A stretch of 64,000 bases of DNA, taken from assembly GCF_003596335.1 (NCBI RefSeq), contig NZ_QZCH01000002.1, positions 62,001-126,000 on the forward strand, in the 5' to 3' direction. Below the pieces are notes generated by a model, which saw only the letters and a program-made list of their open reading frames with translations, had not been told where the DNA came from and did not search any database. The stretch is from Motilimonas pumila (GTDB taxonomy: Bacteria; Pseudomonadota; Gammaproteobacteria; Enterobacterales; CBDFNC01). Within the stretch, counting starts at the first letter, position 1; each line of letters starts with the position of its first letter. Shown in pieces: positions 19,443 to 29,635 of the stretch. Position numbers and translations under genes: made by a program.

Positions 19443-21647
19443 ATGCTGCAAATGAGTGATTTTATGGCCGAGCTGATAACGTATGACGATGATGCATTGG
19501 AAGATTTGTCTCAAGACAGTGAAGATGCTGCAAGTTTTTATCATGCCTTGTATGAACTTAACCAAGTATCGGTGGCGTTGTCTAAGACCCGCACCTTGGA
19601 TGAGTTATACGAGCAAGCCGTGCGACTTGCATTGGCAAAGCTGGGCTTTGAACGCTTAGGGATCTTGCTGATTGAAAATAACCGCATGCAAGGCACTTGG
19701 GGGGTTGATCTCGAAGGCAACGTACGTTGTGAAATGGATGAGTCGGCAGAATTAGAAGACGACATTGCTGAAGCCATTCAACAGATATCCAGTAAAGGTA
19801 AAGTGTGTGTGTGGCACAAACGTGAACTGAAAGAGTTTGGTCGTTCTGAGCATCTTGATAATGTAGGCCAAGGTTGGAATGCCGCCATTGCATTTTGGCA
19901 AGACGATGAAGTAATAGGTTGGGTAGCCTGTGATAACTTGCTAACTAAAACCCCTTTTAGAGCTTATCAAAGCCACGTATTGCGCCTATTTGGCACCTTA
20001 TTAGGCGAGCTTATTTTACGTAAGCGAGCGGAAGAGTCGATCGCGGCTATGAATGTGGTGTTAGAAGATAAGGTACAACAACGTACCCATGAGTTACTTA
20101 TTGCACAAAAGCAATTAGAGCAGGCCAATTTATCGCTCGAAGAAAAGGTCATACAACGTACCGCTGCGTTACAAAAAGAAAAAGAAAAGCTTAAAGCCAC
20201 CTTAGATGAATTGATTGATACGCAAACATCATTACAAGATTCTAAGCAGCAACAAGCCCACTTATCTCAAGATTTGCTATCCCTTAAAGAGATGCAAAAA
20301 GAAATCAGTGAAGCCAAGCTAAAGGCGGAAGCGGCAGACACGGCCAAGTCTGAGTTTTTATCTAACGTATCTCATGAATTAAAAACGCCCATGAATGCGA
20401 TCCAAGGAAATACTTGGCTGCTGTCTGAAACCAAATTAAACCAGCAACAAAGTATGTTTTTGGAGCGTGTGCAAACCTCTTCGAGTCGCTTAATGACGGT
20501 GATTGATGGCATTTTGAGCTTTTCTAAAGTGACCGCAAAAGCTTCAGAGCCACAAATCAGTCAATTTGCGCTCGACCAACTGATCGACGAAGTGATAGAC
20601 CCGTTTAAGTTTGAAGCTAATGAAAAAGGCTTAGATTTCAACTGTTATATTCATGCGGATGTGCCGTTTTACCTCGTCAATGACACCGACAAAATCAAGT
20701 CTGTATTGACTCAGTTATTGGCTAACGCTTTTAAGTTTACCCATCAGGGCAGTATTGATATTGCATTTCATTGTTTTGCCGCAGATGACGACGTAAAGAC
20801 CTTGCAAATCCGGGTTAAAGATACCGGAATTGGCATTGAACCGGATCAATTCTCGCAGTTATTTAAGTCATTCACTCAGTTAGATGGTAGCGCGCAGCGT
20901 AAGTATGGCGGAACGGGGCTAGGCTTGGCTTTATGCCAGCATTTAGTCACTCAGTTAGGCGGCAGCATTGAAGTTGAAAGTGTCATTGGTAAGGGCAGTT
21001 GCTTCACCGTGAGTTTACCGAGTACCGTAGTTGCACAAGAAATTGCAGAAGCGAATGGGCCTAATTGTATTTTGTTGAGCACTAATAAAACCTTAGCGCA
21101 GGTTTGTTTGCGATTACCTACCCAAGTGCACCATTGTATTAATGTGGCAGAAGTGATGGATTGTTTGGAGGCGGCGCCTGATAGCATATTACTGCTCGAT
21201 GCAGCTGTCAGCGAAACCCATGCTGATTTTGCGGCGTGGCTCTTAAACCCTCCTTGCAAGGTATTGCCGCTGTTAACTCAGCAAAGCCAATTACACGCTG
21301 AGCCTCATGGCGTATTGCTACCGGCTTCAACGGCCAGTATCGCGGCTAAGCTCAGTTGGTTACAAGTCAATGACGTGGAGCAGCACAAAAAGCCTGCTGC
21401 TTCAGCTGAAGTAATGACTGAGCTCAGTGATGATGAAATAAACCATATCATGAACGAGCTCGAAGTGACGATTGAAGATTTTCAAACCGGCGCAGAAGAC
21501 TTGTTAGTCCCTTTGCTGGCGCACTTTGAATTAACCGGACAAACTACCGCGTTAGCCAGTGGTAATGAAATAAAGGCGGCAATTGAAGACTACGACTTTG
21601 ATGAAGCCATGACCTTGTTGACGCAGTTAAAACACGCGCTCCATTAG
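19443..21647 (+). CDS. GAF-domain sensor histidine kinase with degenerate receiver-like tail
   Basis: A 734-residue soluble kinase; no membrane segment is seen. An N-terminal GAF-like sensory domain (about 25-190) is followed by a long coiled coil (about 195-305). Next come the H-box FLSNVSHELKTPMNAIQG, an ATPase domain with VKDTGIGIEPDQ and GGTGLGLALC (about to 525), then about 200 further residues. This tail has a receiver-like beta strand (SILLLDAAVS) but lacks the acidic pair and the usual Lys, so it is probably not a working receiver. No response regulator is adjacent. Possible ATG starts are at codons 1, 4 and 8; the first is given. Confidence 0.85.
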   Translation: MLQMSDFMAELITYDDDALEDLSQDSEDAASFYHALYELNQVSVALSKTRTLDELYEQAVRLALAKLGFERLGILLIENNRMQGTWGVDLEGNVRCEMDESAELEDDIAEAIQQISSKGKVCVWHKRELKEFGRSEHLDNVGQGWNAAIAFWQDDEVIGWVACDNLLTKTPFRAYQSHVLRLFGTLLGELILRKRAEESIAAMNVVLEDKVQQRTHELLIAQKQLEQANLSLEEKVIQRTAALQKEKEKLKATLDELIDTQTSLQDSKQQQAHLSQDLLSLKEMQKEISEAKLKAEAADTAKSEFLSNVSHELKTPMNAIQGNTWLLSETKLNQQQSMFLERVQTSSSRLMTVIDGILSFSKVTAKASEPQISQFALDQLIDEVIDPFKFEANEKGLDFNCYIHADVPFYLVNDTDKIKSVLTQLLANAFKFTHQGSIDIAFHCFAADDDVKTLQIRVKDTGIGIEPDQFSQLFKSFTQLDGSAQRKYGGTGLGLALCQHLVTQLGGSIEVESVIGKGSCFTVSLPSTVVAQEIAEANGPNCILLSTNKTLAQVCLRLPTQVHHCINVAEVMDCLEAAPDSILLLDAAVSETHADFAAWLLNPPCKVLPLLTQQSQLHAEPHGVLLPASTASIAAKLSWLQVNDVEQHKKPAASAEVMTELSDDEINHIMNELEVTIEDFQTGAEDLLVPLLAHFELTGQTTALASGNEIKAAIEDYDFDEAMTLLTQLKHALH

Positions 21648-21671
21648 CTTTTTATAGCCGTAAAAATCATT

Positions 21672-21701
21672 AAGCCAAGGTATTCACCTTGGCTTTTTTT
21701 T
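21672..21701 (+). terminator. Rho-independent terminator
   Basis: A 9-bp stem AAGCCAAGG / CCTTGGCTT with a 6-nt loop and eight T. It separates the histidine kinase gene from convergent gppA. Confidence 0.9.
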
Positions 21702-21723
21702 ACGTGATATAAGGCATCTGTCG

Positions 21724-23220
21724 TTAACTGGCTTCTACTAAGCGCAGAGGGAATCCTGCATCGGTTTGTTGCTGAGCTTCAATGGCTAACTCCGCTGCCC
21801 GCAAAGCATGCTCTTGCTGCCATCGCTGCGGCAGAGTGACCGTCAGCGTTTGCTCATGCAATTGCAATTTCAGCTCAGGTATAGACCCTAGCGTGCGACG
21901 CATGCACAGAATAATGGCTAACCTGAGCACCCTGACGAGTACAATACTTTGCTCCACTGGCACCGCGTTTTGGGCTTGTAGTGCGGCAATATTTAATCTA
22001 CCCCTTTGATTCACGAGTAGTGCTGACAACAGGGTTTGCTGCGCTTGAGTGAAACCGGGCAGGTCAATATTGTCGATGATATAAGCCGCGTGCTGTGGTG
22101 ATTTTTTGTATTCGATACAGAGGCCTATCTCATATAAGCTGGCAGCGCTGGCTAACATAACGTCAGCGCTGTCTGAGAATGTGACGCCTTGCTGTTGCAA
22201 CTGATTAAGTAAGTATTCAGTAGTATCTTTAACGTATTGGCCTTGAATTGCATCAATCTGGTAACGGCGAGTAAGGCTATGCAGCGTTCGCTCGCGCACT
22301 TCAAGGTAATCACTGTCCCCTATCATGGAGTACACTAAGCCCTCACGCAAAGCGCCACCGGCTAAAGTCATAGAGTCAATCGCAAGGTGTTCAAATAACG
22401 CGATTAAGATGGCTAAGCCGCTTGGAAATACTGCCAGGCGCTCGGCGGCTAGGCCTTTAATTCTGAGCTGGGGCATATTGCCGCAGGCGATACACTGAAG
22501 CTTGATTTCTTGCAACTTGGCCAGGGTTATCTGTTCACTCAACCCTTGCGCTTTTAAGGTTTCTTGTAAAGCTTGTACTGTGCCTGATGCTCCGATGCAC
22601 GTTTGCCAACCCAGACTTAAGTACTCACTGGAAACTTTGTTAATAACTTGCTTGGCTGCCTTAATGGCTTGGTCAAAGTTACCTTGGTTAAGTTGTTGGT
22701 CCGAAAAATAACGGTTAAGCCAAGTCACGCAACCTAAGTCGAGGCTGTTGAGTAGTTGAGCCTGGTTTTCTGCGCCGATGATCAACTCAGTACTGGCTCC
22801 GCCAATATCAATAACCAAGCGATTGCCTAAGCCACAGCTGGTATAAGCCACGCCTTGGTAGATAGTCGCAGCTTCTTGTTCACCTGAAATGATGTCAATT
22901 TTATGGTTAAGGATTTGCTCGGCTTTTTCGAGAAAGACATCCACATTTTGCGCCAGTCGCAATGTGGCGGTGCCGACGATACGGATATTGTCTCGAGGAA
23001 TACCTTGCAGCTGTTCAGCAAATAAACTTAAGCACTGCCAGCCTCGCACCATGGCTTCTTGGCTGAGGTTGTTATTAGCATCTAAGCCTGAAGCTAAACG
23101 TACCTTACGTTTCACTTTTGCTATGGTGCGCACGGCTTGTTTAATTTCGCGAACCACTAACATATGAAAGCTATTTGAGCCTAAATCAATGGCAGCATAC
23201 AGGGGGGATTTATTACTCAC
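21724..23220 (-). CDS. gppA: GppA/Ppx-family phosphatase
   Basis: Guanosine pentaphosphate phosphohydrolase / exopolyphosphatase, 498 residues, of the actin-like ATPase fold. The phosphate-binding segments AAIDLGSNSFHMLV, GTATLRLAQN and VIDIGGASTELI are all intact, followed by the helical HD-like C-terminal domain seen in GppA and Ppx. It lies 62 bp after rhlB on the same strand, next to trxA and rho. This is the neighbourhood of gppA in enteric and marine gammaproteobacteria, which favours GppA over Ppx. Starts at GTG (23220) with GGTGA upstream. Confidence 0.92.
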   Translation of the reverse strand: MSNKSPLYAAIDLGSNSFHMLVVREIKQAVRTIAKVKRKVRLASGLDANNNLSQEAMVRGWQCLSLFAEQLQGIPRDNIRIVGTATLRLAQNVDVFLEKAEQILNHKIDIISGEQEAATIYQGVAYTSCGLGNRLVIDIGGASTELIIGAENQAQLLNSLDLGCVTWLNRYFSDQQLNQGNFDQAIKAAKQVINKVSSEYLSLGWQTCIGASGTVQALQETLKAQGLSEQITLAKLQEIKLQCIACGNMPQLRIKGLAAERLAVFPSGLAILIALFEHLAIDSMTLAGGALREGLVYSMIGDSDYLEVRERTLHSLTRRYQIDAIQGQYVKDTTEYLLNQLQQQGVTFSDSADVMLASAASLYEIGLCIEYKKSPQHAAYIIDNIDLPGFTQAQQTLLSALLVNQRGRLNIAALQAQNAVPVEQSIVLVRVLRLAIILCMRRTLGSIPELKLQLHEQTLTVTLPQRWQQEHALRAAELAIEAQQQTDAGFPLRLVEAS

Positions 23221-23239
23221 ACATTCACCAAAATAACGG

Positions 23240-23261
23240 GCTGACTGCAGGGGCAGTCAGC
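23240..23261 (-). repeat. intercistronic hairpin rhlB-gppA
   Basis: A perfect 9-bp stem GCTGACTGC / GCAGTCAGC with a 4-nt loop, followed on the minus strand by a weak T stretch. It may cause partial termination between rhlB and gppA. Confidence 0.6.
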
Positions 23262-23282
23262 AATTTATTCGTCGGCAGACGA

Positions 23283-24560
23283 TTAATGTCTTCTGCGATT
23301 ATTGTGCGGCTTGCCATGAGGTTTGTCTTTAAATTTCTTGGCATTGGGCGAGCGCGTTTTGTGTAAACGCAACGGCGCAGGTAGATCGGTTAGCAAGGCA
23401 TCTTGGTCAAATTCACTGACCGGGATGCTATGCTTGATATACTCTTCAATCGCAGGCAAGTTAAATACGTACTCTTCACATGCTAAGCTGATAGCGTGAC
23501 CGCTTTCACCGGCACGACCAGTACGGCCAATACGGTGTACGTAGTCTTCTGCATCATCAGGTAAATCATAGTTAAATACGTGAGTCACCGATGGAATATG
23601 TAAACCACGAGCGGCAACGTCGGTTGCCACCAAGACGTCTAACCCTCCCTTGGTGAACTCCTCAAGGATCTTAAGTCTTTTCTTCTGTGGCACATCACCT
23701 GTGAGTAGCCCAGCACGGTGGCCGTCTGCGGCCAGATGTCCCCAAACAAGTTCACATTTATGCTTAGTATTGGCGAACACAATGGCTTTTTCTGGCCACT
23801 CTTCTTCCATTAACGTCATAAACAGCGAAATTTTATTGTCGTTAGAAGGGCGGAACAATTCTTCTTTGATGCGGCTGCCCGTCATCCGTTCCGGTTCAAC
23901 CTGAACGTGTACTGGGTCATTCATGTGCTCAAACGCCAGCTCTTGCACACGAAATGATAGAGTAGCAGAGAACAACATGCTCAAGCGCGATTTTGCGTCA
24001 GGCATGCGACGGAACAAATAACGAATATCCTTGATAAAACCCAGATCAAACATACGATCGGCTTCATCAAGAATGACGCATTGAATGCTATTTAGCGAGA
24101 ATACGCCTTGTTTGAAATAATCAATCAAGCGGCCCGTGGTACCAATGATAACATCGACGCCTTGCTCTAACTGTTGGCGCTGACTTTCATAACCTTCACC
24201 GCCATAAACCAAGCCCATTTTAAGGTTACAAGCTTTAGCGATCTCGATGGCGTCATTATGGATCTGGATAGCCAGTTCGCGAGTAGGTGCCATGATCAAG
24301 GCGCGCGGCTGGTTGTGCTTACGGCCTTCTGGCGCAGGGTTGTCCAATAAATGATGGAAGGCTGCGGATAAAAAAGCGATGGTCTTGCCTGTGCCGGTTT
24401 GTGCTTGTCCGGCAATGTCTTTGCCTTCTAGCAGAACAGGTAAGCTAAGCGCTTGAATCGGCGTACATTGTTGGAAGCCTTTTGCTTCCAATCCAGAAAT
24501 AACTTCAGGCCTTAAATCAAAGTCCGAAAATTTCTGTTCAGTTAAGTGTGTTTTGCTCAT
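23283..24560 (-). CDS. rhlB: RhlB, DEAD-box RNA helicase
   Basis: ATP-dependent RNA helicase of the RNA degradosome, 425 residues. Motif I is AQTGTGKT (53-60), motif II is DEAD (165-168), then SAT, and motif VI is [10 protein letters not shown]. The C-terminal basic tail ([15 protein letters not shown]) is short and RNA-binding in character. The position divergent from trxA and beside gppA is the conserved rhlB location. Confidence 0.95.
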   Translation of the reverse strand: MSKTHLTEQKFSDFDLRPEVISGLEAKGFQQCTPIQALSLPVLLEGKDIAGQAQTGTGKTIAFLSAAFHHLLDNPAPEGRKHNQPRALIMAPTRELAIQIHNDAIEIAKACNLKMGLVYGGEGYESQRQQLEQGVDVIIGTTGRLIDYFKQGVFSLNSIQCVILDEADRMFDLGFIKDIRYLFRRMPDAKSRLSMLFSATLSFRVQELAFEHMNDPVHVQVEPERMTGSRIKEELFRPSNDNKISLFMTLMEEEWPEKAIVFANTKHKCELVWGHLAADGHRAGLLTGDVPQKKRLKILEEFTKGGLDVLVATDVAARGLHIPSVTHVFNYDLPDDAEDYVHRIGRTGRAGESGHAISLACEEYVFNLPAIEEYIKHSIPVSEFDQDALLTDLPAPLRLHKTRSPNAKKFKDKPHGKPHNNRRRH

Positions 24561-24669
24561 TTGACTAGCATATCAGGTAAAGCTTGCAATAAGAAACAGG
24601 ATCTATTCAAATATGGGGACTCTTTACGGATAAAGATCCATCAAAAGCCAAAATTTTGGAGTGAAACAA

Positions 24670-24996
24670 ATGAGTGACAAAATTGTTCAACTAAGTGATG
24701 CCAGCTTTGAAGCTGATGTAGTGAACTCAGCAACGCCGGTCTTAGTGGACTTTTGGGCCGAGTGGTGTGGCCCTTGTAAGATGATTGCCCCGATTCTTGA
24801 TGAAGTGGCAACAGAATACGAAGGCAAGTTAGTGGTTGGTAAACTTAACATCGACCAAAACAACGAAACTCCACCTAAGTTTGGTATTCGTGGCATTCCA
24901 ACTCTATTGCTATTTAAAGATGGTGCAGTAGCAGCGACTAAAGTCGGCGCACTATCTAAGACTCAACTTAAAGAGTTCCTAGACGAAAACCTATAA
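24670..24996 (+). CDS. trxA: thioredoxin 1
   Basis: Cytosolic disulfide reductase, 108 residues. The active site is WCGPCK (Cys33, Cys36), with the cis-Pro in RGIPTL. The ATG at 24670 is used: GGAG lies 8 nt upstream and [10 protein letters not shown] aligns with the family start; a GTG three codons earlier is also in frame. It is divergent from rhlB and upstream of rho, the classic arrangement. Confidence 0.97.
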   Translation: MSDKIVQLSDASFEADVVNSATPVLVDFWAEWCGPCKMIAPILDEVATEYEGKLVVGKLNIDQNNETPPKFGIRGIPTLLLFKDGAVAATKVGALSKTQLKEFLDENL

Positions 24997-25047
24997 TTAA
25001 GCATTTCACGGTATTTGCTACTGTAAATATGCTTAAGTTTAGTGAAC

Positions 25048-25070
25048 GGGCACAATTCGTGCCCTTTGTG
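25048..25070 (+). terminator. probable terminator in the trxA-rho gap
   Basis: A 6-bp GC stem GGGCAC / GTGCCC with a 5-nt loop, followed by TTTGTG. It lies about 50 bp past the trxA stop. The rest of the 214-bp gap is the rho leader, in which I see no further clear element. Confidence 0.5.
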
Positions 25071-25210
25071 CTGCCTAATAACTAGACGGCATATTTAATT
25101 AATGCTACTTTAAGACTCGCATAGTGAAATCATTTTCTCGCCGACTCGCTATCGCACAGACAGATTAACCCCTTTTATCAACAAAACTCACACTGAATCA
25201 CCCCACAACT

Positions 25211-26476
25211 ATGAACCTTACCGATTTGAAACACACCCCTGTTCCTGAGTTAATTAAACTCGGTGAAACAATGGGTTTAGAAAATTTAGCTCGCCTGCGT
25301 AAACAAGACATTATTTTTTCCATCCTCAAAGCTCACGCGAAAAGCGGTGAAGACATCTTTGGCGGTGGCGTATTAGAAATTTTGCAGGACGGTTTTGGAT
25401 TCTTAAGAAGTGCCGATAGTTCGTACCTTGCGGGGCCTGATGATATTTACGTATCACCGAGCCAAATTCGTCGTTTTAACTTGCGCACTGGTGACACTGT
25501 CGCAGGTAAAATTCGCCCGCCGAAAGAAGGCGAGCGTTACTTTGCCCTGCTTAAAATCAACCAAGTTAACTACGACAAACCTGAAAACTCGCGTAACAAG
25601 GTCTTGTTTGAAAACTTAACGCCTATTCACCCGAACGATCGCCTGCGGATGGAACGTGGTAACGGCAGTACTGAAGACATCACTGCGCGTATCCTTGATT
25701 TAGCGTCGCCGATTGGTAAAGGTCAGCGTGGCTTAGTGGTTGCACCGCCAAAAGCCGGTAAAACCATGCTGCTGCAAAATATTGCACAAAGCATTGCCTT
25801 TAACCATCCTGATGCTGAGCTAATGGTATTGCTGATTGACGAACGTCCGGAAGAAGTAACTGAAATGCAGCGCTTAGTGCGCGGTGAAGTGGTTGCGTCA
25901 ACGTTTGATGAGCCTGCTAGCCGTCACGTGCAAGTTGCAGAAATGGTGATTGAAAAAGCCAAGCGTCTTGTTGAACACAAAAAAGACGTGATCATCTTAT
26001 TAGACTCGGTAACTCGTTTAGCGCGCGCTTATAACACGGTTATTCCAAGTTCAGGTAAAGTACTGACCGGTGGTGTTGATGCGAATGCATTGCATCGTCC
26101 TAAGCGCTTTTTTGGCGCCGCGCGTAACGTAGAAGAAGGCGGTAGCTTAACCATCATCGCCACAGCCTTAATCGATACTGGCTCGAAGATGGATGAAGTT
26201 ATCTACGAAGAATTTAAAGGTACTGGTAACTTAGAACTTCACTTGAACCGTAAGATTGCAGAAAAACGTGTTTACCCAGCGATTGATATCAACCGCAGTG
26301 GCACGCGCCGTGAAGAGCTATTAACTTCGTCTGAAGAGCTACAGAAGATGTGGATCTTACGTAAGATTGTTCACCCAATGGGTGAGATCGACGCGATGGA
26401 GTTCTTGATCGATAAACTGTCGATGACCAAAACCAATGACGAGTTCTTTGATGCAATGAAGCGTCAAAAGTCTTAA
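25211..26476 (+). CDS. rho: transcription termination factor Rho
   Basis: Hexameric ATP-dependent RNA translocase, 421 residues. The N-terminal OB fold contains GFGFLRS (primary RNA site). The P-loop PPKAGKTM (179-186), DERPEEV, the Q-loop and R-loop segments and [12 protein letters not shown] are intact. Length and start match the family. It is transcribed from its own leader after trxA and has a strong terminator behind it. Confidence 0.98.
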   Translation: MNLTDLKHTPVPELIKLGETMGLENLARLRKQDIIFSILKAHAKSGEDIFGGGVLEILQDGFGFLRSADSSYLAGPDDIYVSPSQIRRFNLRTGDTVAGKIRPPKEGERYFALLKINQVNYDKPENSRNKVLFENLTPIHPNDRLRMERGNGSTEDITARILDLASPIGKGQRGLVVAPPKAGKTMLLQNIAQSIAFNHPDAELMVLLIDERPEEVTEMQRLVRGEVVASTFDEPASRHVQVAEMVIEKAKRLVEHKKDVIILLDSVTRLARAYNTVIPSSGKVLTGGVDANALHRPKRFFGAARNVEEGGSLTIIATALIDTGSKMDEVIYEEFKGTGNLELHLNRKIAEKRVYPAIDINRSGTRREELLTSSEELQKMWILRKIVHPMGEIDAMEFLIDKLSMTKTNDEFFDAMKRQKS

Positions 26477-26485
26477 AAACTCTCC

Positions 26486-26511
26486 AAGGGGCGCTTTGTG
26501 ACGCCCCTTTT
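26486..26511 (+). terminator. Rho-independent terminator after rho
   Basis: An 8-bp stem AAGGGGCG / CGCCCCTT with an 8-nt loop and a T-rich tail, starting about 10 bp past the rho stop. Confidence 0.82.
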
Positions 26512-26598
26512 AATTTCTTCTCATAAAGCCTGTTATCAATAGCCAATTCTGCTAACCTAAGCGTATTGCTCAATGGTTGATGCCGCAAAGGAAAGTAT

Positions 26599-27705
26599 AT
26601 GGCCGTAGCCAAATGGATTGGGCTGATGGTCTTGTTGTTTACTAGCCACGTATTTGCGCAGCAGTCTCAGGTTACCGCCAGCAACATTTTTACTTCGGAA
26701 CAAGTCGCTAAAGTCGAACGCAGTCATAAGCTGAAAGAACGTTTCGACGTACTGCTGCCGTTGTTTTTAGACAGCGAACTCGAAGCGTTAAACTATAACC
26801 TCACTACCTTGCCGGTGATTCAGCGCGAGTATTTGTTCTACCTGTTTTGCCAGTACGCTATGGACGTTAACTACCTTGACGATAAGACTCAGGCTTGGTT
26901 GGAGCAATTGGCCATGGCGCGTCCTACCGCCTTAACTGAAAAGCAGCATGACGCCGACTTTGTTGTCAGTGAGCCCGCATTTGATTATCCGGCCCAAGCA
27001 CGAGCGGCTTTGAAAAGCTGGCGTGATAAACACCAGCATCTAGATTTCCATCGGCAGTTAAGCCAAGGTCAGCTTGAAGTTGAAGCTATCTTTAATAGCA
27101 ATAATCCCTACCTAAATGAACAACAGGCTTCGTTAGCGCGCGTATTACCGATGCAAACGCCAAAACGTTTATTGTGGTTAGAAGACCAAATTCAACAGCC
27201 TTCGGTATTTTTTGCGGACAACCTGATCATTGCCACCATGGCCAATCTCAATAGCAGTGAAGCCCTTTATCGCCGTTTATGGCTGCGCCCTGTTGATCAA
27301 TACAGCATGGAAGCCGCTTGGTGGGTCAAGAATAATTACCCTTCACAGCAAGCGTTTGAGCTGTTAAAAATTGCCGCTAAAAACCCTGAGCTTACCGAGC
27401 ACGCTTGGCAGTTAATGGCGGAGCTCAAACCTATGCCATCTGCTGCAGAAGCGTATTTAGTGTCTGCGCTGGCCAGTGACGACATGGGCGAAGTGGCCGC
27501 TCAAGTGTTAGCGCAATTGAATGACCGCAACGTGTTAACCCGCTTAGTGAAGATTGTCACGGAAGGGGACCCGGCGAAAAACCAGACCCAAAATGCTTGG
27601 CTCAGTTTATTTCTTAATAACTCCAGTGAAGCGCGCAAGCTGATTAAACAGTTGTTTGAGCTTGATTCTATTCGTAAAAACTATGGCCCAGTACAACAGC
27701 AATAG
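26599..27705 (+). CDS. secreted helical-repeat protein, unknown
   Basis: A 368-residue protein with a signal peptide (WIGLMVLLFTSHVFAQ). It is rich in Leu, Gln and Ala and predicted mostly helical. The C-terminal half has short helices such as SAAEAYLVSALASDDMGEVAAQVLAQL, which look like HEAT-type repeats. No catalytic motif is seen. It sits between rho and ubiD on the same strand with its own ribosome site (AAAGGA). Function unknown; a periplasmic scaffold role is possible. Confidence 0.7.
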   Translation: MAVAKWIGLMVLLFTSHVFAQQSQVTASNIFTSEQVAKVERSHKLKERFDVLLPLFLDSELEALNYNLTTLPVIQREYLFYLFCQYAMDVNYLDDKTQAWLEQLAMARPTALTEKQHDADFVVSEPAFDYPAQARAALKSWRDKHQHLDFHRQLSQGQLEVEAIFNSNNPYLNEQQASLARVLPMQTPKRLLWLEDQIQQPSVFFADNLIIATMANLNSSEALYRRLWLRPVDQYSMEAAWWVKNNYPSQQAFELLKIAAKNPELTEHAWQLMAELKPMPSAAEAYLVSALASDDMGEVAAQVLAQLNDRNVLTRLVKIVTEGDPAKNQTQNAWLSLFLNNSSEARKLIKQLFELDSIRKNYGPVQQQ

Positions 27706-27860
27706 CGGCTCAAGTACGGCCCTATTGCGTTACTTTATTGATACTACATATCTGCTGTTAATGGGCTTATATTCGCCTTACTGGCAAAGCTAAATCCTCA
27801 TCGCCTAAAACGGCTGGCTTTTGTTATACTGGCGACAAATCAGCCGAGTATGACCACGAA

Positions 27861-29327
27861 ATGAAATACAACGATTTACGTGACTTTATTGCTTTGTTAG
27901 AAAACAAAGGCTTATTAAAGCGCATTAGCCAACCTATTAACCCTGATCTCGAAATGACCGAGATTTGTGACCGCACTTTAAAGGCGGGTGGGCCGGCCAT
28001 TTTATTTGAAAACCCTATCGGTTATGACATGCCAGTATTGGCTAACCTGTTTGGCACCACTGAGCGGGTAGCGCTTGGGATGGGGCAAGACAATGTTGCA
28101 GCATTACGTGAAGTCGGTACTTGGCTGTCATATTTGAAAGAGCCTGAGCCACCAAAAGGTTTGAAAGAGCTGTGGCAAAAGATCCCTATATTTAAGCAAG
28201 TGCTTAATATGCCGGTGAAAAAGCTAAGTAAGGCTCCCTGTCATTATAAGGTGTTGTCTGGCGATGAAGTTGACCTGACAAAAATCCCTGTGATGCGTTG
28301 CTGGCCAGGTGACGTGGCCCCTTTAATTACTTGGGGTTTAACCATCACTCGTGGACCCAATAAAAAGCGTCAAAACCTCGGTATTTATCGTCAGCAAGTT
28401 CTCGGTAAGAACAAGCTGATTATGCGTTGGTTATCCCACCGTGGCGGCGCTTTAGACTTTCGTGAGTTTCAACAGCAAAACCCAGGTGAGCCCTATCCTG
28501 TGTCGGTTGCGCTAGGGGCTGATCCCGCGACGATTTTAGGCGCGGTAACGCCAGTACCTGATACGTTAAGTGAATACGCATTTGCCGGATTATTACGGGG
28601 CGGTAGAACCGAGGTCGTGCAAAGTGTTTCCAATGATTTAGAAGTGCCAGCCAGTGCTGAGATAGTCTTAGAGGGTTTGATTTACCCAGACGAAATGGCT
28701 CCAGAAGGTCCGTATGGTGATCACACGGGTTATTACAATGAAGTGGATGAATTTCCAGTAATGACGGTGACGCATATTACCATGCGCGATGAACCTATTT
28801 ATCACAGTACATACACTGGTCGGCCTCCGGATGAGCCGGCGATTCTCGGTGTTGCTTTAAACGAAGTGTTTGTGCCTATTTTGCAAAAGCAATTTCCGGA
28901 AATTGTCGATTTTTACCTGCCTCCAGAAGGTTGCTCTTATCGGATGGCTGTGGTGACCATTAAAAAACAATACCCGGGCCATGCTAAGCGCGTGATGTTG
29001 GGCGTTTGGTCTTTCTTACGTCAGTTCATGTATACCAAGTTTGTGATCGTATGTGATGATGACGTCAATGCCCGAGACTGGAATGATGTTATCTGGACCA
29101 TTACAACGCGTATGGATCCGAGTCGAGATACCACCTTAATTGACCACACTCCAATTGATTACCTAGACTTTGCGTCGCCGGTTTCCGGATTAGGCTCAAA
29201 GATGGGCTTGGATGCTACCAATAAGTGGCCAGGAGAAACGAATCGCGAGTGGGGCGAGCCTATCGTCATGGATGATGCCGTCAAGCAGCGCGTTGATGAG
29301 CTTTGGCCAGCATTAGGGCTCGACTGA
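27861..29327 (+). CDS. ubiD: UbiD, 4-hydroxy-3-polyprenylbenzoate decarboxylase
   Basis: Decarboxylates the ubiquinone precursor using prenylated FMN supplied by a UbiX partner. The 488 residues match E. coli Ubi[15 protein letters not shown] and the conserved segments [31 protein letters not shown] and [13 protein letters not shown] are present, the last including the catalytic Glu loop. ubiX is not in the window. It is followed by a ferredoxin gene and fre. Confidence 0.96.
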   Translation: MKYNDLRDFIALLENKGLLKRISQPINPDLEMTEICDRTLKAGGPAILFENPIGYDMPVLANLFGTTERVALGMGQDNVAALREVGTWLSYLKEPEPPKGLKELWQKIPIFKQVLNMPVKKLSKAPCHYKVLSGDEVDLTKIPVMRCWPGDVAPLITWGLTITRGPNKKRQNLGIYRQQVLGKNKLIMRWLSHRGGALDFREFQQQNPGEPYPVSVALGADPATILGAVTPVPDTLSEYAFAGLLRGGRTEVVQSVSNDLEVPASAEIVLEGLIYPDEMAPEGPYGDHTGYYNEVDEFPVMTVTHITMRDEPIYHSTYTGRPPDEPAILGVALNEVFVPILQKQFPEIVDFYLPPEGCSYRMAVVTIKKQYPGHAKRVMLGVWSFLRQFMYTKFVIVCDDDVNARDWNDVIWTITTRMDPSRDTTLIDHTPIDYLDFASPVSGLGSKMGLDATNKWPGETNREWGEPIVMDDAVKQRVDELWPALGLD

Positions 29328-29356
29328 GTACGATGAATAAAATGCAGGTTTTTTAA

Positions 29357-29620
29357 ATGTTTAAAGCAAAACTCCTGCCAGATGGGGTAGAATTCGACAT
29401 TCGCGCCGATGAAACCATCTTGGCTGCGGCTATTCGCCAACACGTGCCGTGGCCGTACCGTTGTCGCACTGGTGGCTGTCAGAGCTGTCTCTGTCAGCGA
29501 GTGCAGGGAGAAGTAGAATATGGCCCGATGGAGCCATGGTTAACTCAACAAGAACAAGCCCAGGGTTGGACATACGCTTGTTTAGCTAAGCCAATTTCTG
29601 ATTTAGAAATTCGCTTGTAA
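29357..29620 (+). CDS. [2Fe-2S] plant-type ferredoxin
   Basis: An 87-residue ferredoxin fold. The cluster Cys lie in CRTGGCQSCLC with a fourth in YACLAKP, the usual C-x4-C-x2-C ... C pattern. It lies 29 bp after ubiD and 15 bp before fre, so all three are probably co-transcribed. Together with Fre it forms the two halves of a ferredoxin-reductase protein such as those fused in phenol hydroxylase reductases. An electron route from NAD(P)H through Fre to this ferredoxin is inference. Confidence 0.9.
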   Translation: MFKAKLLPDGVEFDIRADETILAAAIRQHVPWPYRCRTGGCQSCLCQRVQGEVEYGPMEPWLTQQEQAQGWTYACLAKPISDLEIRL

Positions 29621-29635
29621 TAGATTGGAAAAGAA

